Shown here: positions 34,406-45,367 of the stretch, in pieces
How positions within the stretch are numbered: position 1 is the first letter of the stretch
How the letters are laid out: each line of letters opens with the position of its first letter
Source: Dillenia suffruticosa
Taxonomy: Eukaryota > Streptophyta > Magnoliopsida > Dilleniales > Dilleniaceae
NCBI GenBank assembly: GCA_033439265.1
Contig: JAVTVX010000024.1
Span: forward strand, 1,922,001-1,986,000
Direction of reading: 5' to 3'
Length of the DNA: 64,000 nucleotides
The notes under the pieces: generated by a model
Databases searched by the model: none
Told to the model about the DNA's origin: nothing
The model's input: only the letters and a program-made list of their open reading frames with translations
Translations under genes and position numbers: made by a program

Positions 34406-35967
34406 AATCTATTAATTCAAATCTGACCCACATTTTATTAAGCACGCTAAGAAAGAATCGACAAATCTTGGTTCTAGATGTGTTACCTAACAAGACTATG
34501 CGTGACTGCTGGCTCCGATCCCAATTAAGTGTTCTTTTATTATATTTCTGTACATAGAAGAGAAAAAAAGGACCCCTGGATTAGATGAACTTCCTCCGGT
34601 CACCTTTTCTTTTAAAAGGAAAATGCTGTACTTGATCATGCACGATCAAAAACAAATAGAATATTAATAGATTCTTTTGGATTCGATTGATGAGATTATA
34701 CACTTTTAATTAAGATTTTATATTCAAATTTTAAGAATAAAAAAATAAAGATTAAAATTCAGTCTTTAAATTAAATCAAATTAATCAAATTTTAGTAAAA
34801 AAAAAAATATAATTTTGGGTCATTTCATAATTTATTAAAAAATTAAAAAGGGTCACTTGGTGTGTGGTGCCCATTAATTGGGTAAAAACACTTTGAAGTA
34901 AAAGAAGGGGCATAATACATGTCACATTCACATAGCATAGGATTCTAATATGTGACTTGTCGCTATGTATGGAATCTAGTCCTCTATATCATCAAAAGCC
35001 TCACAAAGAACCTTCCCACTATCATTAAGAGTCCGAGGTGGGTGAGGAGTCAATTTTGGGACAGTGGGGGCGGAGAAAAAGACTAAATAAGAGAAAGACT
35101 TGTAACGCGATGTGTGAGATTTATCTGAGTCAATCAGCTTTTTTAAGCATCCGTTCAAGCATCCCAAACTTTGAAAAGGAGCCATGTTTGCCCATGTTTG
35201 GAATTTTATTTATTTTTACGGTTAGCTAAAGCTAGATATTGACCTTGCGTGTGTTTTCATATCTAGTTGGAATCTATTCCAATTGTGGAAATACGAAAGA
35301 GAGAGAGAGAGAGAGAGAGAGACCGTGACTATGATAATCCCTATCTTGAAGGGCAAGAAGAGGGTGTATTTTCGCTTTGGCTAAGATTTTGACTCGCATG
35401 CAATCCCTAGTTCTTATGAACAATATCAAAAAAGAAAACACATATATCAAAACAGTTTCAGTTTTTCTGCCATTTTTTTTGGCAAATATAAGAATAAATT
35501 CGAAAAAAGAAAGATGAAATCAATTATAAAAAAGAAAATTTTTTCTCAGATAACAAATGTGAAAAACCTGAGGAGTACAAAAAAGCAAATCTCGCTGGTG
35601 ACAAGAAACAGAGGACAGGCACATCAAGGGGACTGTGAAAAAGCAGAAAACTTCAAAAGAGGGGAAAAAAAAATCCTATGATACCCAAACTGAATTCTTT
35701 CAATTTCATTCAATCAAATCTTATTCTAACACAACTACAAGGCAACATACTCCTAGAACATCTAAGAACATGGGTTATTCTACCATTCATGTTATTGATA
35801 ATACACAGGATTGGCGATCAGCTGCCAGTGATCCTGTGATCATTAGTACTTACCAGAATGGTAGAAAATTTCCTAAAAGTACAAACATAGATCAGACAAC
35901 TAAAAAACCAGAAAAGAAAGAGAAAATTTAATAAAAGACGGAACAAAGTTGTAAATCATATTTAAGG
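34406..35967. other. Intergenic, AT-rich
   Basis: The stretch holds a SINE 3' relic (about 34690-34800) and a GA tract (35297-35322). A plus-strand open frame at 35635-35931 is Lys/Ser/Thr-rich and matches nothing known to me. Confidence 0.4.
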
Positions 35968-36294
35968 CTAACCCCTTTCAACGTTACGCATAAACACAGA
36001 TTCCAAATCCGGAGGATGAAAGAATTCTCTAACGCCATTGTAATTACATCTTGAGGACGAAGCTTTTCGCTTCTTCGGAGCCGGAGGACACGTCAGACTC
36101 GCAGGAATTCTAGCTTCCTCTGATGTGGGAGTAGTCAAACACTCTTCAATTTCAGCATCACATTCCAAATCCTTCACTGCCGGATTTGCACATATGAGCT
36201 TCAGTGGAGATCGCAACGTAATTCCGGCGATAACCCATTTTTTGGAATCTGATTCCATGCTAGAGTCAGTTTGGTGCTTGCCTTGGAACCCCAT
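35968..36294 (-). CDS. SMR8: SIAMESE-related CDK inhibitor (SMR6/SMR8 type)
   Basis: A 108-aa intronless nuclear protein that binds CDK/cyclin complexes and promotes the switch from mitosis to endoreduplication. Motifs in order are the start MGFQGK, KKWVIAGITLRSPLK (18-32), the SMR core TTPTSEEARIP (54-64), CPPAPKKRK (69-77; the basic part is a likely nuclear signal) and a C-terminal REFFHPPDLESVF (89-101). The MGF start, the WVIAGI box and the EFF-PPDLE-VF end are features of the SMR6/SMR8 subgroup. Length is normal for the family. An E2F palindrome lies about 530 bases upstream and a GA tract lies in the leader. Confidence 0.9.
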   Translation of the reverse strand: MGFQGKHQTDSSMESDSKKWVIAGITLRSPLKLICANPAVKDLECDAEIEECLTTPTSEEARIPASLTCPPAPKKRKASSSRCNYNGVREFFHPPDLESVFMRNVERG

Positions 36295-36317
36295 GTTAAG
36301 AAGAAGATTAAAATGTG

Positions 36318-36334
36318 TGAGAGAGAGAGAGAGA
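36318..36334. repeat. GA microsatellite in SMR8 leader
   Basis: A GA tract about 25 bases upstream of the SMR8 ATG. A second GA tract lies at 36776-36803. Confidence 0.7.
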
Positions 36335-36825
36335 TAGATAGAGCTATTCTGAAAGGCAGTAAAGAGAAGATTTTGGGAGATGGGTTTTGTTTTTTTGGAG
36401 GGAATAAGAATAAGGAATAATGAGAAACCAGAAGGAAATTGAACGGAAGGAAAAGAGAGAAAAAGATTTGGGAAGGGAAGGATATAAAGGAGGCGGCTTT
36501 TGGTTTTGTTGCTTGGTTTCCTTTGTTTGGGACCCTTTTAAGAAGCTTTGGGTGGTGAGGGGACACGAGAGGAAAAAACAAATATATGGGCTTTAAATGT
36601 GGATAGATGAAGAGAGTGGATTACCGTCAATATTCTTTCTTGATCTGGCAATTGGCAAATACCAAGACAGAAAGAACCCCGTGACATAAGCAAAGAAGCT
36701 TAAGAGTTTAAGAGTGAGAAAGACAGAGAAGGGGGGGAATGAAAGTGCCCGTGAAAAGTGCTGATCCGACCGCGGGGAGAGAGAGAGAGAGAGAGAGAGA
36801 GAGGGATTGACTGACGGGCTCTGGT

Positions 36826-36839
36826 ATTTGGCGCCAAAT
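36826..36839 (-). promoter_or_regulatory. Perfect E2F-type palindrome upstream of SMR8
   Basis: ATTTGGCGCCAAAT is a 14-base perfect palindrome containing the TTTGGCGC E2F consensus on both strands. It lies 532 bases upstream of the SMR8 ATG. A regulatory role is inferred. Confidence 0.5.
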
Positions 36840-38168
36840 TCGCACTTGGGGATCATCAACGGTCATATTTCCGGATTTGCCCTTGCTTTTTTCCGCTTTT
36901 TCCTTATTGATTGGTGCCACTGCCTTCGAATTTGAACCGCACCAATGTAAATGGAATTTCTCTCATTCTAATTATAATCATTAAAATCATTAATTCTTGG
37001 CCAGCATAAAGGAATAGCAATTTATATAGTCATTGTTTCACATGATTCGGAATTTTTGATGATCCCAAAAAGGGCAACTAGCTTTCATGTTTAGATTGTT
37101 TTTAAATTTCTGCCAACTCAATTTGGATATTGTACTGTAGTCTAAAATTAAGAATATGAATGTTAACTTGTAACATACTCAACTGGGGTGCTGCACCAGG
37201 TTAGAAATTTTCATTTTATCATTCTTTTGGTCACTTATTATTTTAATTTGGACAAATATTACCTTTTTCAAATAGTCCAATCGAACATGATCCAACTTAT
37301 TTCATCTGTAAGAATGAAAATTCGAAACGTGCAAGAGGCAGATGGGTCGGCTCCATATGGTATAAAGTTAGTATTTATTAAGAAAGTAAAAAAAATTATC
37401 AAATTTCTTTTTTAGACCAAGAGCAATACGTAATGAACTTCCCTCGTAACAATTCTAATTAAAGAGTGGAGCATTATAGTCGTCAATATGCTATTGTAGC
37501 AAAAAAAAAATATGCTATTGTAGCTCACCAAACTCTACTTTTATGAGTGTAATTATCAAATACTGTATTTGCTTAATTATAAGTATTGAGTTCAAGTTAT
37601 GAGAATAAAAAAATAAAATTTGGAAGAGTTAATCCCTCCATAGAGGGTCTCACAGTATTCAGGTCAAATTAGTCAAACAAATTTTAAAAATTGGTCAGTG
37701 ACAATTAATTCACTTATGCTAAAAAAAAAAAGAAGAAAAAAAATGTCATCGTAGCTTGGCCGGGGCCTAAGCGTAGGAAATGGATGCGAAATAGGTGCGT
37801 GGCCCGGCCCCTTTTCGCAATGTGAATGACCCTAGCCGGGCCTTTTTCCTTATGGAGAAAAAAAACAGCCATTTACTTTGTCTTTCTATACCGGTGGTTT
37901 AGTGTTAAATCTTAAGTTACAAAGGTAAATTCCTCACACCAATGCAAAAGTCATTTCGATGTGGTTAAAAGAAATGCACCACTGCATTTATTTTCTAGTA
38001 ACATCAATGATTGAATGTGATTACCTTTTTGTTTGGTTCTATCTTCTTATCTTTCTAATAAAACCATTTGCAAGATGGATTTGCACCAAAGCCAAAAAGA
38101 TGAATAATTCATAAATGATGTTTAGCTGCACTTGTTGGTCTTTCCTACTTAGTTTAGAATAGAACAGA
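36840..38168. other. Intergenic
   Basis: The stretch holds a SINE copy (37565-37740) and a short GC-rich block (about 37756-37855, GGCCCGGCCCC) that could be a hAT end. No gene was recognised. Confidence 0.4.
37565..37740 (+). mobile_element. SINE copy
   Basis: It contains TATTGAGTTCAAGTTATGAG, GGGTCTCACAGTATTCAGGT, CAAATTAGTCAAACAAATTT and a 3' A-rich tail, the same order as the other family members. Confidence 0.6.
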
Positions 38169-38218
38169 GGTGTAAGGTGTAAGGTGTAAGGTGTAAGGTG
38201 TAAGGTGTAAGGTGTAAG
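38169..38218. repeat. Heptamer minisatellite (GGTGTAA)7
   Basis: Seven uninterrupted GGTGTAA units. The period equals that of plant telomere repeats, but the sequence is not TTTAGGG. Confidence 0.95.
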
Positions 38219-38813
38219 CTCACTTGAAGATGGAAAAGCAAAGATTCAAAATGAACCCTAGAGATGAAGGAATGAGACTTCCACCTTCTCTCTCTCTTTG
38301 GGGTTCGTAAGTGAATTTTAATCCTGATGCAAAAAATTTGTTTTGAAGTGCAAAGATTTGATGCAGAAATCGAAATGCCAACTTGGACCGAACTGGGTTT
38401 TGATGAAATTTCTTGAAATCACACCGATTGATTCAAGAAATTTGTAATGGGTTTGTTGGTTTGAGATGTGATTCGGTGATTTTCAATAATGCTTTGGTGT
38501 TTGGAATGAGATTTGAATGGATTGAGAGGTGGAATTTTGTATTTTTTTTTATAAGAATTTTTATCTGAAATTATCTAGTTAGGGAAGAAGGGATTTGGCT
38601 TGTTCCCTTGGGACAGGTTTTGTATTGATAGTCACGAGAGAGAAAGGAGAACGAGAGAAAGGGCCAGTCAGGCCCGGCTCTCCTCAGTCCTGAGTGTGAT
38701 AGGGTCAGCCCAGCCCATCTTCAATGTAGGCTCATAAAATAAACTCAAGCTCTCTTGTTTTAGCGGTCGGGCTGGGTTGGTACTGCAGGTCAAGCCCATA
38801 TGAACGGCTTTAT

Positions 38814-39017
38814 CTTTTTTTTTTTTTTTTTTTTTGATATTATACAAATTGGTATCCGAAATCATATTCTGACTAATCCAATTTGAGATTTACAGTGGCT
38901 CATTTAAGACGGCTACCCTCCCAATGTAGTTTTTTCCATGTTCAAGTTGCGAATTGAATTCGAAAACTTGGTTAAGGGATTTAGTACCACATTCTACTAG
39001 ACCAACTATCCGTTGAC
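38814..39017 (-). mobile_element. SINE with perfect 14-bp target-site duplication
   Basis: On the minus strand the element starts GTCAACGGATAGTTGGTCTA and continues GTAGAATGTGGTACTAAATC then CCTTAACCAAG. It ends with AAATTGGATTAGTCAGAATA, GATACCAATTTGTATAATAT and an A tail (T run 38815-38835 on the plus strand). ATGAACGGCTTTAT occurs at 38800-38813 and 39018-39031, giving exact borders. The tRNA-like head and A tail define a Pol III-derived SINE of about 200 bases. It sits inside GC-richer repetitive sequence and is probably one of the younger copies. Confidence 0.85.
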
Positions 39018-39164
39018 ATGAACGGCTTTATTGAGCATAGATTAAACCGGACATCGTAGTAGTAATACAAAAAATTAGGTTGAAGCCCAATCCATTGTGA
39101 GAGCTAGACTTCTTGTCTTATATAACCAAATTCTTGATCTTAACCAAAAGGTCGAGAAAGGTAT

Positions 39165-39350
39165 ATAATGTACGATCAGTAATAATAATCTTAAAATTTT
39201 TAATCAAATCTCAAATTCAAAACTTAAAAATGAAAAAAATTACATTAAGAGAGAGATGTCTTCCTAAAATGGGCTCGACAAACGTTTGAACCAGATTAAT
39301 TATAGTATGATTCTACATATCGGTTTGTACATCATAAAATATATATATAT
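39165..39350 (+). mobile_element. SINE copy
   Basis: TCAAATCTCAAATTCAAAAC is followed by TGGGCTCGACAAACGTTTGA, ACCAGATTAATTATAGTATG and a CATATCGGTTTGTAC 3' block. The head is eroded. Confidence 0.55.
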
Positions 39351-39804
39351 ATAACCAAATTCAATCAAAACTTGGGTGTGTCCATCAAATATAGGAGTTT
39401 TTCCATATAAACAGAGAATTTAATTCCATCACTAAAATTGATTGGGCTTTTCGGAGCAAGCCAAAATGAGATACATATTTTGATTTATAAAATTTTCATA
39501 ACTATTAACATTCATATTCGTGAAATTAATGACTATTGCATCGCTTTCCGTACAGCCATCAATCATTCTACCATACTTGTTTCTCGTGTTAGCTTCACAT
39601 AAGGCCTTCGTATCCCTCGAAGTTGTATGGCTAAAGTACTTCTTCTACAATAAGTTAAATGCATATCAGCTGAAAATTGAGATTGAGGCATCTAAAGTAG
39701 AAGCAAGTTCACAAGTTAGGGGTCAGGTACAGTAGGTGCAAGGCAGGGAATGAATGCATCCTGTTAGGTAAGGAAGAGAAAAGCGATGTTAAAAGAATGA
39801 CCCT

Positions 39805-39813
39805 CTATATATG
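39805..39813 (+). promoter_or_regulatory. TATA box of S1-homolog gene
   Basis: CTATATATG, about 65 bases upstream of the start codon, the usual distance for a short leader. Confidence 0.5.
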
Positions 39814-39874
39814 TACACATCAAATCAACTACAGTCATCGCAGTCTCGAAGAGATATCATCTTTTAACAAAAAT

Positions 39875-40276
39875 ATGAAGACTACTCTATGTACTATAGC
39901 TTTCGTTCTAGTTTTAGCAAACTTAGGAGGCAAGACAACGGGTGAACAAATTCATGTAAGAATACAAAACCAACTTGGAGAAGCCATGAATATCAAAATC
40001 CACTGCCAGACTAGGGAAAAAGATCTCGGAAGCAAAGTTATTGCCAAAGGGGAAGAGATCGAGTGGAAGACACTTTCAAGCAAGCAAGGTTTACCTTATT
40101 ATTGCGATGTTGAGTGGAATGAAGGCAATGGGTTTCACTTCAAGGCCTTCTCTCCTTCCGATGGTGGGAGGTGTCAATCGGAGTGCTTTTGGCGCATCAG
40201 AGAAGGCGGTCCGCTCCTCCTTAACAAGCGCAAGGGAACTTGGGACCTCATGCCTTTCAACCCATTGCCTGTTTGA
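39875..40276 (+). CDS. Plant self-incompatibility protein S1 homolog (SPH family)
   Basis: Secreted protein of 133 aa, single exon. An N-terminal signal peptide (MKTTLCTIAFVLVLANLGG) is followed by the S1 domain: VRIQNQLGEAMNIKIHC, DLGSKVIAKGEEIEW, YYCDVEW, FHFKAF and CFWRIREGGPLLL. Four cysteines in the mature part fit the family's disulfide pattern. In poppy, S1 is the stigmatic self-incompatibility determinant; the many homologs in other plants are small secreted proteins of mostly unknown role. The start at 39875 was preferred over an in-frame ATG at 39797 because only the former gives a signal peptide directly and sits after the TATA box. Confidence 0.9.
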   Translation: MKTTLCTIAFVLVLANLGGKTTGEQIHVRIQNQLGEAMNIKIHCQTREKDLGSKVIAKGEEIEWKTLSSKQGLPYYCDVEWNEGNGFHFKAFSPSDGGRCQSECFWRIREGGPLLLNKRKGTWDLMPFNPLPV

Positions 40277-41987
40277 GAGAAGTAAAGAAAATGTGTGCCA
40301 TCTAGCTTTCCTCTCTCTTCTATTATAGTACCAAGCATCTCAAATAACATGTTTTAAGGTATTTAGCAGGAAATAATGTTGATAGGTAAATAGTGGCTTC
40401 TGTTTTTACCTTGGTGTTAACTAATAATATAATGTTTTCTTTACTAAAGCATCTATTTTTTTTTTCTGAAAATATTATTTACTATTGAATATTCAATTAT
40501 ATAAATATTGTTGGTAAACATGCCCGTGAGGGCTTTTACCACAACTAAAAAAAAAATAAAAATTAAATGGGTAGTTAACCCATGATTGATAACTCCTCTA
40601 AGATATCACTCAATGACCCAACTTATTTTTGGTATGATTTAACTTCTTCAATGGCTTATGTGAAAAATAATTTTGAGCTAGTTCTCTGTGGATGAACTCT
40701 CTTGGGAATTTGCTTGAAAGAGAAGTTTAGAGAGATACATATTCTCTAGAGTTAGAAATATCGAAAGATTAAGAAATTTTTAAATAGGAAAATTTCTTTC
40801 GATATTGGGTTCACCCGAAATATAAATACCATAATGAGAAGGGAGTTTCTCTTCAACATGCCGGTGCCAAGATGAACACTCTCTTTAGCCATGGCAGCTC
40901 ATTATTCTTCCGAATTTAAATCACGGCAGCTGCATGAACCTTTCCATTAAGAAGAATTTCGAGAGTCATATGAGAGAAACCGATGACTAAGAACCTTCAA
41001 CCTAATCCAAAAGTGGTCCCACGCTTTGTGATTAGCTTGGAAATGGAAGAAATATTTTCTATCCATGTTTTATGGTAATATATATATATATATATGAGAG
41101 TCCCAATAAATCGAAACAACACACTTAATTCTACTAAGCACTTAGCAAGTTTTAATAAATGATTCAAATTACAAAATAAATTATTAATATAAACTGTCAT
41201 ATAAAATTTGATTGATATATGATACTCGACAAAAAATTTATAACGATCGAGAATTTCCAAAACAATAAAGATCATCTCTTGACAACACGACAACTATCCA
41301 ACTGATCAGCCCTAAATTGGTAGAAAATACTTAAAAATAGGAAAATTAAAAGGTGGAAATTAACAAACCATTACTAACTTGAACAGCCACTTTGGTCTTC
41401 AGATTGCAACACATTACAAACGGTTGAAAATCGTGTAAAATCATGAAACTTTTATTTAGAATATTTTCAAAAATTTTCAAAAATGGAAATAATGCTAGCA
41501 TTTTTCTTTCTTCTTTTTTTGTTCGTTGATCAATTTTTATGGAATATTTAAGGCGATATACTGTCTAATTTATTCGTATTTTATTAAATTTTTTTTTTCT
41601 TAAAATAATATACACTTTCTTTTGGTTACAAAATATATGAATATTCATGATGGGGAATTGTTATATCTTCAACATTAAAAAAAATTAGCTCCATCGGTTT
41701 TGAGTATTCATATAGATATAAAAATAAATTAATTGGAAGCAATATAGGATTAATTACGCGTAAGCTTCCAATTTAAGGCTCCAACAGTTCACTAAAATAA
41801 GGTAAATTTGGTTCTAACACCTTAGCCCATGAAACAAACCTAAAATAATTAAAGTCAACATTCCAGCAAATCTTCTGCTATATCAACTAAGTCTGTCTCC
41901 GTTTGTCCCCCCCATTTTTTCTTTCATCTTCTCCCTCTTTTATTTTTTCAATTCCTTTGCTAGAGAGAGAGAGAGAGAGAGAGGGAG
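40277..41987. other. Intergenic between S1 homolog and CHX gene
   Basis: AT-rich with an A run near 40547 and a short TA tract (about 41080-41094). The CHX promoter end carries a C run (41908-41914) and a GA tract (41962-41984) directly before the start codon. No other gene was recognised. Confidence 0.5.
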
Positions 41988-42418
41988 ATGGGAACTAAAG
42001 AGATAGATTTCATAGTACCTGTCCTAAATAATTCAATGGACATAATTTTGGGCAGGCGAGTACAATGCGCGATAATCCGGAATCCAAGCTACTCATCGGG
42101 ATACTTCGCAAAAGATGATCCTACTCAACACCTCTTTCCTTCATTTTTGATCAGAGTTGCATTGTTCTGGCTTCTCTCCAAATCTTTTTACTTTGCCCTC
42201 CGGCGTCTTAGACAGCCTCGATTTGTCTCCGATGTCTTGGTAACCTCTCTCTCTCTCTCTCATATTTCGTCTGTATGTTCTAGGTCATCATCCTAAGAGT
42301 TCACGACATGACCACAGTACACCCCCAACCCCAATTTTGTTTTTCTGCCAAATGATCTAAAATTGCTTTTTCCAAATAGTAATATTTGCATAATACAAAA
42401 TACATTTATCATAATATT

Positions 42419-42454
<36 letters not shown>

Positions 42455-45367
42455 CCCGTAAAGCTTTCTTCACGTGGCTTGTGGTGTAATTAGGCAATAT
42501 TGTGTGCCATCAAATGAAGCGGTTTTTATCATTGGAAGGAAAAAAAAAAACCTTCTCCTTTTTCTGAACTTTTATGGTTTATAATTCTTTAAAAAATACA
42601 AATGCTATTTGGTATCAACAAAAAGGAAATTCATAATAATTTTCATGGCTTATAAACTTAAACTACTATTGACTTCGTGATAGTATTTTTCCTTAAAACA
42701 ATGAAAATCATAAAAGCTATCCAACTACAATAATTTGTCTGGTCCCATAAAAGCCTAAGCCCGTATCACCAAAAAAATATATGGATGGGCAATATCAGTA
42801 TGCTACCTAAAGTCATGGAAAAGTACTTTTCTTAAGCATCTATCCTTCTTTTGATCTTTCGCTATGGAATGTCGGGCTAACATTTCTTTGATCTCCAGGC
42901 TGGTTGTGTTCTAGGACCCAATGTCCTGGGGGTGCATTTTCGACAAACTCTACCATTCTTTACACCAGAAGCACAACCTGTCTTTCAAAATTTCGCTTGG
43001 TTAGGAATTGCGTATTACGTTTTCCTGCATGGAGTTAAAATGAACACTGGTTTGTCTATAAGGACAGGAAAGAAGATTTGGTCTATTGCTGTTGTAGGAG
43101 TTGTTGGTGCGGCAATAGGCTACCCGGCTTCCCTATGGCTGTATACGAAGGACCAGTCTATCTTTAACCCACTTCAATGGGGTCTGGTAGTTTTGTTGTT
43201 CATCACCTCTCCTTTTCCTGTAGTTGTTGAGTCCCTCGACGAACTCAACCTCCTAACCTCAGAACTGGGTCGACTGGCTACGTCAGCTGCCATGATCGTT
43301 GATGGACTAAGGTGGATCTTCATGTCAATCGATGCTTCACTAATTGACCACAGTTCTCTATCCCTTGTGTTTAGACTTGCTTCCCTGCTTGGTCTGATCA
43401 TTTTCATGCGTTACGTTATACAGCCGGTGCTGCATTGGGTTGCAAAGAGAACACCAGCAAAGCAACCAGTAGCGCCACACTATCACCTTGCCATAATAGT
43501 CGGGGTCCCGATAATGGCATTTGTGAGTGGTATGTTAGGTATTACGGTTGTGACAGGACCTCTACTTCTGGGACTGGCTGTGCCAAATGGAATGCCGATA
43601 GGCATACCTTTGGTTGAAAAGACTGAACGCTTTATTGTGGACGTCCTCCTGCCCTTCTTCTTTTTGCTACTTGGATACTTTGTTAACTTGTCAAATTCCA
43701 CCCCAACAACTTTCATTGAGATCAGCTCTATTATTTTCATTTGTTGTCTGGGAAAGTTTGTCGGAGTCACCCTTGCTGCCATGTACCATAATATGAGCCT
43801 TCGACATGCCGCCACCCTTGGTCTGATGATGAATGTCAAAGGATGGCCCGAGATTATTATGATTTTGCACTGGGGAAGACATAAGGTTTCTTGCTTTTAT
43901 TCCTTTCACTTCTCTCATTTCTTGGCTTTTTCACCCTTGGTGATATGTCGATTAGCGTGGTTCAGACAACATGATGATAACTGAGTATTAGTTGGAGTAT
44001 GAACGACGTTTGAGTTGAGCGTTTTTAAGAAAAATCTAATTATCTAATCAAGCCCAACTCAAGCCTATACTAGCCTCATGCTCTGGCTAGCCTCGAATGA
44101 GACTCTTATTTCTTAATATTCTCTATAAACTTAGTTTGATCCGGCCAAACTCACGTCTAGTACTAACAATTTATATTGTCATTCGCAGATGATTCCTACT
44201 GGTACTTTCCCCTCTTTGCTGGCTTCAGTCATCTTGGTGACCGGCATTGTAACACCCTTAATTGAACTTCTGTACAAACCTCCATGGACATTGAACAGAA
44301 ACATTGATAAGTTCGGCCACACAATTGAAACTACCCCACCCGATATTGAATTTCGGGTCCTTTCATGTGTTTATGACATAGAAGATGTCGAAAGCATGGC
44401 TCCTTTGCTTAGGACTTCAAACTCAGATGGCCATCGAAACCTATTCTGTGCTTATATCATACATCTTGTTGGGCTTACTGGTACCGCAGCACCTTTGTTT
44501 GCGACCTATGAAAGGTATAGGCTGATGATGGGGGGTGAGCAAGCCGCGGATCAAGTTGTTGCTGCTTTTGAGAAGAGTTTGAGCAATTCTGACAGCCAAC
44601 CAAATATCAAACCCTTTGCGATGATTGTGCCTTTCAAGAGCATGTACGAAGGCATTTGCAAGCTAGCCGACGATGACTTTATACCTCTCATTCTTGTTCC
44701 CCACCACAAAAACCATCGACCGCAAGTTGCGCAATCCAATATCTTGCGTGATATTAATGTTCAGATACAAGCAATGGCACCCTGTTCAGTCGGGCTCCTA
44801 GTAGACAGGGGCTTAGGTAGACATGTAAATACCATGAAGTTCTCCTACCGTATTGCAGTCATTTTCCTAGGTGGGCCAGATGATCGTGAAACTCTAGCAT
44901 TGGCATCACGTTTGTCAGCACACACTGCAGTCAGCATGACCATTTGGCTAATTAACACAAGCAATATAGTTTCTGACACAGCTTCTACGGGGTCCAACGG
45001 TTATGAAGATAATCTGGAAAAGCAACTCGATGATGCAGTGGTGAGCGAGTTCAGGTTGAAGAACATAAAAAACACGTGTGCTGTGTATCATGAGATCAGA
45101 GTGGAAGACGCTGAGCAATTGTGGGATACCATTAGATCTTTAGACAACAACTATGACCTTGTAATGGTGGGCAAAGAACCAAGCTGCGGAAAACTGCTCC
45201 AGTCAGATTTACTTGATCTTGATGATGAGAATTCGGAACTAGGTGTGGTGGGTGACATGCTTGCTTCCTCAGAATTTCACGGAGGCATGGTTTCTGTCCT
45301 TGTTATGCAGCATTATAGAGAGGCTGACCGCTCGTTTTTAGACAATGCAATGTCAGTTTTTGATTAA
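41988..45367 (+). CDS. CHX-type cation/H+ antiporter, 3 exons
   Basis: Monovalent cation:proton antiporter of the CPA2/CHX family, 805 aa, probably endomembrane or plasma-membrane K+/pH homeostasis. Exons: 41988-42239, 42899-43885, 44189-45367, all in phase 0. Exon 1 gives the N-terminus and first membrane segment (HLFPSFLIRVALFWLLSKSF, RRLRQPRFVSDVL). Exon 2 begins AGCVLGPNVLG and carries the Na+/H+-exchanger core through GLMMNVKGWPEIIM. Exon 3 completes the last membrane helices (TFPSLLASVILVTG) and the long cytosolic C-terminal part (RVLSCVYDIEDVESM, KFSYRIAVIFLGGPDDRETL, DLVMVGKEPSCGKL), typical of CHX regulatory domains. Length and order are normal. Individual CHX orthology was not resolved. 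A broken copy of exon 1 lies 5.7 kb downstream. Confidence 0.93.

Noticed and set aside
36593-36920. Minus-strand frames with Ser-Leu runs upstream of SMR8
   Set aside because: They are produced by the CT/GA microsatellite and show no family motif; treated as promoter sequence.
38640-39110. GC-rich CCCGGC/GGGCTGG sequence around the SINE as a second hAT element
   Set aside because: Motif type is suggestive, but I could not find matching inverted ends or a target duplication.
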